Shown: in pieces, positions 51,316-58,561 of the stretch
Position numbering within the stretch: the stretch's first letter is position 1
Layout of the letters: every line of letters begins with the position of its first letter
Origin: a virus
Length of the DNA: 59,073 nucleotides
Virus record (IMG/VR): IMGVR_UViG_3300034106_001917
Span: 1-59,073 of that record
Reading direction: 5' to 3' (one strand)
Notes under the pieces: generated by a model
What the model was told of the DNA's origin: nothing
Seen by the model: only the letters and a program-made list of their open reading frames with translations
Database searches by the model: none
Program-made: the position numbers and the translations under genes

Positions 51316-51539
51316 TGAGATATCTGGTACTATTACTATTACCATTGTTAGTTGCTTGTCAGGAAAACTATCGTTATCCTTGCCAAGACCCAGAGAACTG
51401 GGATACAAAACAATGTAAAAAACCCTATTGTAGCGCAAACGGGACTTGTCCAGAAGACTTGACACATTACGAAAAGAATAAAATTGGTCAGCCTTCAGCA
51501 CAAATGCAACAAGTGCCATTTAGAGGAGATTGCAGATGA
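51315..51539 (+). CDS. Small cysteine-rich lipoprotein
   Basis: Protein of 74 residues. The signal RYLVLLLLPLLVACQ has lipobox LVAC. The mature part holds several Cys (YPCQDPENW; QCKKPYCSANGTCPEDL), probably forming disulfides in the periplasm. Possibly a second o-spanin-type or superinfection-related lipoprotein. The ATG overlaps the endolysin stop. Confidence 0.7.
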   Translation: MRYLVLLLLPLLVACQENYRYPCQDPENWDTKQCKKPYCSANGTCPEDLTHYEKNKIGQPSAQMQQVPFRGDCR

Positions 51540-52018
51540 TAAAGGAATTATGGTCAGGAGAAAGATATACAACTGAAGAACTGAATGCACGACTCAAGTT
51601 TTTCATCGGTATTATTTTAGGTCTTACACTGTTTGGTATTGTATTTGTTGTTTTGTACAGTTTGATTTTTGTCACTCAGCCAATGAATGGCATGAGTCCT
51701 GTAGACAACAAATTTTTTGAATTGATTATTCCAATTGCTACATTCTTGACTGGTACGCTGTCAGGTATTATGTTAGCAGGTGATGATAAAGAGTTGAGAG
51801 CAAAGGCACTTGAAGCAGCAAACAAGCCACCGCCACCATCTCCACCACCAGCGCCAGTAAGTTCGATGGGCTTTAGTTCACCAATGAGCATGGCTGGGTT
51901 TGCAGCACCAATGGGTATGTCTGCTGGATTTGATGCATTTGCATCATTTGCACCAACAGTAGCAACAGGTTTTGGTGGTAAAGAAGCACCAGCACAGCCA
52001 CCACATCCAGAACTGTGA
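51536..52018 (+). CDS. Membrane protein with Pro-rich linker, holin candidate
   Basis: Protein of 160 residues from ATG 51536 (GAGG upstream; overlaps the lipoprotein stop). Two hydrophobic segments (FFIGIILGLTLFGIVFVVLY and IIPIATFLTGTLSGIMLAG) lie in the first ~80 residues. Then comes PPPPSPPPAP and a Met/Gly/Ala/Phe-rich low-complexity tail (SSMGFSSPMSMAGF). Two-TM architecture and place next to an endolysin make it a holin candidate, but the long tail is unusual. Confidence 0.6.
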   Translation: MIKELWSGERYTTEELNARLKFFIGIILGLTLFGIVFVVLYSLIFVTQPMNGMSPVDNKFFELIIPIATFLTGTLSGIMLAGDDKELRAKALEAANKPPPPSPPPAPVSSMGFSSPMSMAGFAAPMGMSAGFDAFASFAPTVATGFGGKEAPAQPPHPEL

Positions 52019-52242
52019 AAAAATTTATGATACAAATGCTCACCGCTGAAGGTGAGCAACAGCCTAGCAGCAAAAGGTTCATTACTTTTTTGGCGTTTCT
52101 TTTGCTTGCTACTGGCTTCATTGCCGAATTGTTTTTTGAAAAGAAATTGAATCCACAGACACTTGATGTTATAATGTATGTTGTGCTTGGTGGATTGGGA
52201 TTTACCGCAACCGAAAAATTTGTTTCGAAGGAAGAAAAATGA
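52015..52242 (+). CDS. Small two-TM membrane protein, holin candidate
   Basis: Protein of 75 residues, GTG 52015 overlapping the previous stop. Two TM segments (RFITFLAFLLLATGFIAELFF and DVIMYVVLGGLGFTA) with a short positively charged start and charged end (KFVSKEEK), the size and shape of a class II holin. Equally plausible with the protein at 51536; which forms the hole cannot be told. Confidence 0.6.
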   Translation: MKKFMIQMLTAEGEQQPSSKRFITFLAFLLLATGFIAELFFEKKLNPQTLDVIMYVVLGGLGFTATEKFVSKEEK

Positions 52243-52436
52243 AAAAAGAAATAGCATTTATCTCAATGATTTTGTTTCTGCTTTTTGCACCACTGACCAA
52301 CGCTGCGTTTGCCGCTGAAGAAAAGAAAGTATGTGTCAAAGAGTTTGACAACAAAACTAAAAAAGAAAAAGAAGTTTGTAAAACAATCAAAGTGCATAAG
52401 AAATTAGAAGGCACAAAGATTCCAGAGAAGAAATAA
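52239..52436 (+). CDS. Small secreted protein
   Basis: Protein of 65 residues. Signal peptide KKEIAFISMILFLLFAPLTN with likely type I cleavage after AAFA. The mature ~40 residues are Lys/Glu-rich with two Cys (KVCVKEF; EVCKTIK) and could form one disulfide. No family recognised. Overlaps the preceding gene by 4 nt. Confidence 0.6.
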   Translation: MKKEIAFISMILFLLFAPLTNAAFAAEEKKVCVKEFDNKTKKEKEVCKTIKVHKKLEGTKIPEKK

Positions 52437-52437
52437 A

Positions 52438-52866
52438 ATGGACGGAGAAGTAGCACTCAAAGTGGAAGTTGGCGTTCTCAAAGAAAAAGTCTATACGCTT
52501 GTAGACCTTTGTGAGAAGATGGACCGTGTTATTGAGAAACTTACGGACAATAACGCTACCGTGGTCAACCAAATTTACAACGACATGGAAAAAAGAAGAG
52601 AAGATACCGCAAGTGATATCAAAGAACTCCATTCAAGAATAACTACCGTGGACAGAAATCTATCAGATAAGATTGAACTGACTGAACGTAGAATTATGGA
52701 TGAAATCAAATCACTCCGTGATCATATTACCGAACACAATCAAAAAGAAGATGATGACCTAAAGTCGTTGATGCAGTGGAAGTGGATGGTTGCCGGTGGT
52801 GTTGTCGTTGTTGCATGGGTTATTTCTAACATAAAATTTGAATATCTGGCAAAATTTTTTAGTTGA
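52438..52866 (+). CDS. Coiled-coil protein with C-terminal membrane anchor
   Basis: Protein of 142 residues. Long coiled coil of charged heptads (VEVGVLKEKVYTLVDLCEKM; ERRIMDEIKSLRDHITEHNQ), then WKWMVAGGVVVVAWVISNIKF as a single TM and a short tail. Tail-anchored topology opposite to Rz. Perhaps an antiholin or a lysis-control factor; no evidence beyond place. Ends just before the primase promoter. Confidence 0.6.
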   Translation: MDGEVALKVEVGVLKEKVYTLVDLCEKMDRVIEKLTDNNATVVNQIYNDMEKRREDTASDIKELHSRITTVDRNLSDKIELTERRIMDEIKSLRDHITEHNQKEDDDLKSLMQWKWMVAGGVVVVAWVISNIKFEYLAKFFS

Positions 52867-52895
52867 TTGCTTTTTGTGAGTAGTAATGTTATAAT
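52867..52895 (+). promoter_or_regulatory. Extended -10 sigma-70 promoter before primase
   Basis: TTGCTT 52867-52872, 17-nt spacer, TATAAT 52890-52895, with TGT just before the -10 (extended -10). Expected start about 52902, the primase ATG itself, so the transcript would be leaderless or nearly so. Confidence 0.65.
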
Positions 52896-52901
52896 GAGTT
52901 T

Positions 52902-53951
52902 ATGGCCTTATACATTGATGCGAAATATGTGAGAATGGTTTCTTCCCGCTTGCGTAACTTCAAGCAGAAGAATACTAACTTGTGGAATTTTTCATGCCCT
53001 TATTGTGGCGATTCCAAAACGAACACACTCAAAGCCCGAGGCTATGTATTTGCCAAGGGCAATGATTTATTTTACCGTTGTCATAACTGTGGAGTAGGAA
53101 CAAATGTCGCCAATTTCCTCAAGCACATCGACCCATCCTTACATGGAGAGTATGTACTCGAAAAATACAAGTCGGGCACAACCGGAGTTGCCAACACGTA
53201 TCACAGAAAGAGTGAAGTATCACCACGAATCGTCACCAACCCACCCAAATTTGGTCACATCAAAAAGCGCAGCATATTTGAACATGGGGAATGGCTCAGT
53301 AGTTTACCAAGTGGACATTTTTGTCTAACATATGCAGAAAATCGGCTAATCCCCGAAGAACATTATGATAAGTTGTTGTTCACTTCAAACTATAAAGCAT
53401 TTTGTGATGCGCTAATTCCAAATCACGATAAAAATCTAGTTGAAGACGCTAGACTAGTTATACCGTATTTCAATTATCAGAACGAACTCATTGCAGTGAG
53501 TGGTCGTGCATTAGAGACAAGCGACCGCACACTACGCTATGTTACATTGAGAACAAATGATTCTGATAATAAGCTTGTTTATGGTATGGATCGTCTGAAT
53601 CTGAAGGAGCGTGTGTATCTTGTTGAAGGTCCACTAGATAGTTTGTTTCTGAAGAATTGTGTAGCGTCGGGTGATGCGAATTTATCTTTGACGGTGAAAA
53701 ATATTCAAGCAGAAAAAATTACGCTTGTATTTGACAATGAACCAAGAAATAAAGAAGTGTGTAAGTTGATTGAAAATGCTATCAAATCGAATCATAATGT
53801 TGTGATTTGGCCAGATAACATTGATGGTAAAGATATTAATGAGATGGTGTTGAATGGTTTTTCATCTGGCGAAATCCAAGAGATTATAGATAGTAATACA
53901 TTTTATGGTCTTGAAGCTATAGCCAAATTTACTTTTTGGAAGAAATTATGA
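52902..53951 (+). CDS. 61: DNA primase gp61
   Basis: T4-type primase of 349 residues (T4: 342). Zinc ribbon SCPYCGDSK...YRCHNCG near the start, then the Toprim domain: VYLVEGPLDSLFLKN (Glu) and LVFDNEPRNKE (DxE/D). Makes RNA primers with gp41. It is separated from the other core genes, next to nucleotide genes. Overlaps ThyX by 4 nt. ATG 52902 sits at the predicted transcription start. Confidence 0.93.
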   Translation: MALYIDAKYVRMVSSRLRNFKQKNTNLWNFSCPYCGDSKTNTLKARGYVFAKGNDLFYRCHNCGVGTNVANFLKHIDPSLHGEYVLEKYKSGTTGVANTYHRKSEVSPRIVTNPPKFGHIKKRSIFEHGEWLSSLPSGHFCLTYAENRLIPEEHYDKLLFTSNYKAFCDALIPNHDKNLVEDARLVIPYFNYQNELIAVSGRALETSDRTLRYVTLRTNDSDNKLVYGMDRLNLKERVYLVEGPLDSLFLKNCVASGDANLSLTVKNIQAEKITLVFDNEPRNKEVCKLIENAIKSNHNVVIWPDNIDGKDINEMVLNGFSSGEIQEIIDSNTFYGLEAIAKFTFWKKL

Positions 53952-54601
53952 ATGTGAAGTTAGTTGGTGTAACCGCACCAATAAATGGTTACGGCTCTGC
54001 TGAAGATTTGATTGTACACATGGCACGTGTGTCAAATCCAAGCAATCAGGGAATGAACAGTGATCCCGCTAGATTGATTCGTTATCTTATCAAAAATCAA
54101 CATTGGTCACCATTTGAAATGGTCAGTGTCGTTATGGAAATAAACACTACACGTGACATTGCAAGACAAATCTTGCGACATCGTAGTTTTTCTTTTCAAG
54201 AGTTCAGCCAAAGATATGCTGATCCGACAAAAGATTTAGGCTTTGAACTACGAGAGGCAAGATTACAAGATACAAAGAATCGTCAAAACTCTATTGAGAC
54301 TGACGACAATGATTTGCAGTCGGAATGGAAAATAAAGCAAGTCAATCTGATTGCAGAAGTGAAAGCAGCATATGATTGGGCGATAACAAATGGTATCGCA
54401 AAAGAGCAGGCACGTGTAGTATTACCAGAAGGCAACACACAGTCACGTATGTACATGAACGGTACATTACGTAGTTGGATTCATTACTGTCAGTTGCGTA
54501 TGGAAAATGGCACACAAAAAGAACACATGGAAGTAGCACAAGCTTGTTGGAAAGTTATAGCAGATAAATTTCCAAATGTGGTAGTAGCACTAGAACAATA
54601 A
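53948..54601 (+). CDS. thyX: Flavin-dependent thymidylate synthase ThyX
   Basis: Protein of 217 residues from ATG 53948 (ATGA overlap; TTG 53936 is an alternative). ThyX signature RHRSFSFQEFSQRY matches RHRxxSxNExSxRY with Asn changed to Gln. Makes dTMP from dUMP with FAD and NADPH. T4 itself uses the ThyA-type enzyme; ThyX is usual in aquatic T4-like phages. Works with dCMP deaminase at 23985. Confidence 0.92.
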   Translation: MNVKLVGVTAPINGYGSAEDLIVHMARVSNPSNQGMNSDPARLIRYLIKNQHWSPFEMVSVVMEINTTRDIARQILRHRSFSFQEFSQRYADPTKDLGFELREARLQDTKNRQNSIETDDNDLQSEWKIKQVNLIAEVKAAYDWAITNGIAKEQARVVLPEGNTQSRMYMNGTLRSWIHYCQLRMENGTQKEHMEVAQACWKVIADKFPNVVVALEQ

Positions 54602-54614
54602 CAATGGAGAAGAA

Positions 54615-56408
54615 ATGGTAGATAAGAGCAGCATTACAATAGACCTAGAAAGAGATAAATTATTCGATGAACTCGGAATCAAAAGACTCAAAGAATCATA
54701 TATGCGTGAAGACGAAACAAGTCCTCAAGAAAGATTTGCGTTTGTATCCGCTGCTTTTGGAACTGATGAGGCTCATGCTCAACGTTTGTACGATTACAGT
54801 AGTAAGCATTGGCTATCTTATTCTACTCCTATTTTATCTTTCGGTCGCTCTAAGCGTGGCTTGCCTATTAGCTGCTTTCTTCCCTATTTGGATGATTCAG
54901 CAGAAGGTTTGGTCAATACTCTTTCAGAAGTAAATTGGCTGTCAATGCTAGGGGGTGGTGTTGGAATCGGTTTGGGTATTCGTTCTGCTGATGATAAGTC
55001 CGTTGGTATCATGCCTCATCTACGTACTTACGATGCATCTTCATTGGCATATAGACAAGGTCGTACAAGGCGTGGCTCTTATGCTGCTTATCTTGACATT
55101 TCTCATCCTGACATTATCAATTTCTTAGAGATGAGAAAGCCTACGGGTGATCCTAATCTACGCACATTGAATCTACATCACGGCATTAACATCACTGATG
55201 ATTTTATGTTGTTGATTGAAAAGTGTATGCTTGATCATGATGCCGATGATACATGGGAACTCAAAGATCCACATAGTGGTGAAGTGCGTGATAAAGTAAG
55301 CGCACGTGAATTGTGGCAGCGCATTCTTGAAACACGTATGTTGACTGGTGAACCATACATTCACTTTATTGATACGAGTAATCGTTTGATGCCAGAGTTT
55401 CAAAAGCAAAAAGGCTTGAGCATCAAACAATCTAATTTGTGTTCAGAAATTATTTTACCTACAGATAAACAGCGTACAGCAGTTTGCTGCCTATCATCTG
55501 TAAACTTGGAGTATTATGATGATTGGAAGAGTAATGAACTTTTTCTGCGGGACGTGGCGGAAATGCTTGATAATGTACTTCAGTATTTTATTGACAATGC
55601 TCCTGATGTTATTCACCGAGCCAGGTTCTCTGCTCAACAAGAGCGCAGTATTGGTGTGGGGGCTCTTGGTTATCATGCTCTTCTTCAGAAAAAAAATATT
55701 GCGTTTGAATCAGCAGTAGCAAAGTCATTCAACAATCAAGTATTCAAACATATTCGTGAGAGACTAGATGATGCAAACATCCAATTGGGAAAAGAAAGAG
55801 GTGAGGCTCCTGATGCTGTTGGTTCAGGTAAAAGGTTTAGCCATATGCTTGCCATTGCTCCTAATGCTTCAAGTTCCATTATCATGGGCAATACTAGTCC
55901 CTCCGTTGAGCCTTATCGTGCTAATGCTTATAGACAAGACACTCTTTCGGGTGCTTTTCTAAACAAAAATAAATTCTTGGATAAAATCATCAAGGAGAAA
56001 TGTGATGCAGACAACAAATTGGACTATCAAGAAATCTGGTCAAGTATCATTGCAAACGACGGTTCCGTCCAGCACTTGGATTTCTTGGATGACTACACCA
56101 AAGATGTCTACAAAACTGGTATGGAAATTGACCAAAGATGGGTTGTGGACCACGCCGCTGACAGACAGCATTACATTGACCAGGCGCAATCCATTAACCT
56201 CTTTTTTAGACCTGATGTGAATGTTAAATACTTACATGCAGTACACTTTCAGGCATGGAAACAAGGCTTGAAGACGTTGTATTACTGCCGTTCAGAGAAA
56301 CTAGCAAAGGCTGACAAAGTATCCAAAAAGATTGAACGTGAGATTATACAAGAAATCGATTTGAAGCAACTGGCTACTGAGGAGGTCTGTTTAGCGTGTG
56401 AGGGCTAA
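54615..56408 (+). CDS. nrdA: Ribonucleotide reductase class I large subunit NrdA
   Basis: Protein of 597 residues. Active-site residues are all visible: Cys87 in PISCFL, Asn274-Leu-Cys276-Ser-Glu278 in SNLCSE, and CCLSSVN at 291. C-terminal redox pair CLACEG. The family is about 750 residues with an N-terminal ATP-cone; here that cone is missing, so dATP feedback inhibition through it should be lost. PNASSSIIMGNTSPSVEP is the conserved loop. Partner NrdB is at 58554. Confidence 0.95.
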   Translation: MVDKSSITIDLERDKLFDELGIKRLKESYMREDETSPQERFAFVSAAFGTDEAHAQRLYDYSSKHWLSYSTPILSFGRSKRGLPISCFLPYLDDSAEGLVNTLSEVNWLSMLGGGVGIGLGIRSADDKSVGIMPHLRTYDASSLAYRQGRTRRGSYAAYLDISHPDIINFLEMRKPTGDPNLRTLNLHHGINITDDFMLLIEKCMLDHDADDTWELKDPHSGEVRDKVSARELWQRILETRMLTGEPYIHFIDTSNRLMPEFQKQKGLSIKQSNLCSEIILPTDKQRTAVCCLSSVNLEYYDDWKSNELFLRDVAEMLDNVLQYFIDNAPDVIHRARFSAQQERSIGVGALGYHALLQKKNIAFESAVAKSFNNQVFKHIRERLDDANIQLGKERGEAPDAVGSGKRFSHMLAIAPNASSSIIMGNTSPSVEPYRANAYRQDTLSGAFLNKNKFLDKIIKEKCDADNKLDYQEIWSSIIANDGSVQHLDFLDDYTKDVYKTGMEIDQRWVVDHAADRQHYIDQAQSINLFFRPDVNVKYLHAVHFQAWKQGLKTLYYCRSEKLAKADKVSKKIEREIIQEIDLKQLATEEVCLACEG

Positions 56409-56534
56409 ATGTCATTCGAATTAAATCCAAAGAAACCAAAGCCGCATCCGAAGCGACCGATATACAAAGAAAAAACTCCTGCTCCGTCAAAAGAGCAGGA
56501 GAAAAAAGACAATAATAAAAACAAAGAAAAGTGA
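56409..56534 (+). CDS. Very small basic, Pro/Lys-rich protein
   Basis: Protein of 41 residues, ATG directly after the nrdA stop and TGA overlapping the next GTG. SFELNPKKPKPHPKRPIYKE then Lys/Glu/Asn-rich. It carries a perfect 9-bp hairpin. Tight coupling on both sides supports it, but low complexity makes homology hard to judge. Confidence 0.5.
   Translation: MSFELNPKKPKPHPKRPIYKEKTPAPSKEQEKKDNNKNKEK
56476..56501 (-). terminator. Hairpin oriented as a minus-strand terminator
   Basis: Perfect 9-bp stem CTCCTGCTC/GAGCAGGAG with an 8-nt loop. On the minus strand the stem is followed by TTTTT (plus-strand AAAAA at 56471-56475), so it would stop antisense transcripts; on the plus strand there is no T-run. 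No minus-strand gene is seen, so it may guard against antisense transcription into nrdA. Confidence 0.5.
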
Positions 56535-57169
56535 AAACAATTGCGTTATTTTTACACCAACCTAAATGTTCGGTTCAATCTGGAAATGGAATAATTAAAG
56601 CGTTACATCCGTTTTATAAATTTAAGATATTCACTAAGCATGAACTTGAAGACAATTTTTTTGATGATGTTGATATGGTTTGTTTTCCTGGTGGCGTTGG
56701 CGATTCCGATAGTTGGGATCGCTTACTTAAATCTCATGTTGACGGCATCCGTAAGTTCATTGCTGGTGGTGGGCGTTACTTGGGTATATGCATGGGAGCA
56801 TATTGGGCGGGAACTGACTACTTTGACATTCTTAATGATGTTGGAATAAGTCAATACATAACTCGACCTAACACAGACACAAGACGCCCTCATGCAAAAC
56901 AAATGAAAGTTATATGGGATGATAAACCCGAAGAACTTTTCTTTTATGATGGCTGTGCAATTTTTGGTGATGAATCGAAGTATGATGTAATAGCAAGATA
57001 TCCTAACGGTGATGCGATGGCTATCATGCAGGGCAATATTGGTTTGATTGGGTGTCATCCCGAAGCACAACAACATTGGTATGAAGATTATTCTTGGATG
57101 AAGAAAAGATGGAATGGTAGTAAAGAATATTTACTGTTAGATTTTGTGAACAGAATGATGGAAAAATGA
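56531..57169 (+). CDS. Class I glutamine amidotransferase-like protein (BPL_N type)
   Basis: Protein of 212 residues, GTG 56531. Nucleophile elbow YLGICMGAYWAG (Cys), VCFPGGVGDS, and GCHPEAQQHW with the His-Glu pair. Resembles the GATase1-like domain fused to biotin-protein ligases (BPL_N). The partner domain is absent, so what it hydrolyses or transfers is unknown. Overlaps the small ORF by 4 nt. Confidence 0.78.
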   Translation: MKTIALFLHQPKCSVQSGNGIIKALHPFYKFKIFTKHELEDNFFDDVDMVCFPGGVGDSDSWDRLLKSHVDGIRKFIAGGGRYLGICMGAYWAGTDYFDILNDVGISQYITRPNTDTRRPHAKQMKVIWDDKPEELFFYDGCAIFGDESKYDVIARYPNGDAMAIMQGNIGLIGCHPEAQQHWYEDYSWMKKRWNGSKEYLLLDFVNRMMEK

Positions 57170-57170
57170 T

Positions 57171-57299
57171 ATGATACTTGAAATTGTTATGTGGGGTTTC
57201 TTTTCAGCATGGGGCTGGTTCGGGGCCAATTATATCAAAGATCAAATTTGGCCACCTGAGCCACCAACAGCAGAAAAGAAAGTTGAAGAGAAAAAATAA
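57171..57299 (+). CDS. Very small membrane protein
   Basis: Protein of 42 residues. One TM, ILEIVMWGFFSAWGWFGANY, followed by KDQIWPPEPPTAEKKVEEKK. The start follows the GATase stop by 1 nt and its TAA overlaps the next ATG. Below the usual ORF size limit, but spacing and composition support it. Confidence 0.6.
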   Translation: MILEIVMWGFFSAWGWFGANYIKDQIWPPEPPTAEKKVEEKK

Positions 57300-57553
57300 T
57301 GTGGGCATATATTTTTACATTTGTCTGTATGTTTGTTACAGACATTGTTTATACGCAGTTACTTAAATCCGTACAAAATGATAGACCATTAGCATCAAGT
57401 ATTTGGGCATCAGCAATTACATTTTTGGGTGGTGTAGCAATTATCAACTACACGAACGATAACACGATGATTATACCAGCAGTTCTTGGTGCATTTGCAG
57501 GAACATATGTTGGTATGAAGTTTCACTTACATGAGAAAAAATGGCACATCTAG
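57299..57553 (+). CDS. Small membrane protein (three TM)
   Basis: Protein of 84 residues with three hydrophobic segments (AYIFTFVCMFVTDIVYTQLL; SSIWASAITFLGGVAIINY; MIIPAVLGAFAGTYVGM) and a short His/Lys tail. Small TM proteins of this type occur beside nrd genes in aquatic T4-like phages. No family assigned. It overlaps the next gene by 13 nt. Confidence 0.6.
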   Translation: MWAYIFTFVCMFVTDIVYTQLLKSVQNDRPLASSIWASAITFLGGVAIINYTNDNTMIIPAVLGAFAGTYVGMKFHLHEKKWHI

Positions 57554-58173
57554 TCGCAAACATACCACCAGTACACTGTTACATAAGAAAAGAATTTCTG
57601 TATGACTTTGAGAAAGGTCACGGTGAGTATGAGCCGTGTATCTGGATTTCAATCAAAAGCATCAGAGGACAAGCATTTAGAATAGAGGCATATCTACCAA
57701 ACTATGGCGCACTTTACGATAAACTACCATTACATGCTTTTGTTAGCAGAACGGATAATCTCCCAAAAACTTTTTTACCTTTAGACACATTGCAAATCTG
57801 GGACTGTTTCAGTTATGATTTCACAGTAATACAAAAAGCATTTTTACGAAATCTTACATGTAAGTTTTATGCCAAGGACAAACAGTTCTATGAAGGCAAT
57901 TACATGTTTACTGTTGATCACTCAGCGCCAGATTTGAACATCATAGATACAAGTTATGCAGAATGGCCAGAAGATCACAAGAGTTTCAACTTCATTGAAT
58001 TGTACAATGGTCAGTATGCAGCACAACCAAACAATCGTTGCTTGTTCTTAGATGCAGCAAGCAATCCAAAAGAATTGAAGTTTCCAGACTTCAAAGTTTG
58101 CACCAAGAAGTATGTTGTAGAACAAAAGCCCAAATGGTCTTTGGGTGATACTGAAACTGTAATGTATGAATAG
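57541..58173 (+). CDS. Conserved hypothetical protein
   Basis: Protein of 210 residues. Beta-rich with aromatic residues (HLVANIPPVHCYIRKEFLYD; GEYEPCIWISIKSIRGQAFR; CFSYDFTVIQKAFLRNLTCK). No recognised domain or enzyme motif. The same kind of protein is seen near nrd genes in aquatic T4-like phages. No signal peptide. Confidence 0.65.
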   Translation: MAHLVANIPPVHCYIRKEFLYDFEKGHGEYEPCIWISIKSIRGQAFRIEAYLPNYGALYDKLPLHAFVSRTDNLPKTFLPLDTLQIWDCFSYDFTVIQKAFLRNLTCKFYAKDKQFYEGNYMFTVDHSAPDLNIIDTSYAEWPEDHKSFNFIELYNGQYAAQPNNRCLFLDAASNPKELKFPDFKVCTKKYVVEQKPKWSLGDTETVMYE

Positions 58174-58181
58174 GAGAAGTT

Positions 58182-58319
58182 ATGTCAGTAAAAGCACCTA
58201 ACGTGAGCAAACATAAATCAGTTCATAAAAGAACAAAGCAAGGCGGTCACAAGAAAACAGCAAGTATGAGTAAACACGAAAAGCGTTCACATAAAAAATA
58301 TAGAGGTCAGGGCAAATGA
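58182..58319 (+). CDS. Very small His/Lys-rich basic protein
   Basis: Protein of 45 residues, almost all Lys, His, Arg, Ser, Thr (SVKAPNVSKHKSVHKRTKQG then HKKTASMSKHEKRSHKKYRG). AGGAG sits upstream of ATG 58182. It could bind nucleic acid or host polymerase. Its stop overlaps the thioredoxin start by 4 nt. Confidence 0.55.
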   Translation: MSVKAPNVSKHKSVHKRTKQGGHKKTASMSKHEKRSHKKYRGQGK

Positions 58320-58561
58320 AAAAAGTAGTACGATTTACGGCATCGTGGTGTGGACCATGTAAGATGTTAGCCAAAACATTAGAAGAAGTAAAAACGAGTG
58401 TACCAATTGAAGTGATTGATATTGATTCACAACCTGATATCGCAGCAGAATTTGGCATTCGTGGTGTACCAACATTGGTGATGATGGAAGATAATGTAGC
58501 AACAAAAAGATTAGTAGGAAATAAAACAAAACAAGAACTAGAGGCATTCATCAATGATTAA
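58316..58561 (+). CDS. nrdC: Thioredoxin/glutaredoxin-like NrdC
   Basis: Thioredoxin fold of 81 residues. Active site SWCGPCKM is the classic WCGPC; the cis-Pro is in RGVPTLVMM. Probably the electron donor for the ribonucleotide reductase encoded on both sides. Overlaps the small basic ORF and NrdB. Confidence 0.9.
   Translation: MKKVVRFTASWCGPCKMLAKTLEEVKTSVPIEVIDIDSQPDIAAEFGIRGVPTLVMMEDNVATKRLVGNKTKQELEAFIND

Noticed and set aside
51676-52257. 193-codon minus-strand ORF
   Set aside because: It mirrors the lysis genes, is low in complexity, and all other genes are on the plus strand.
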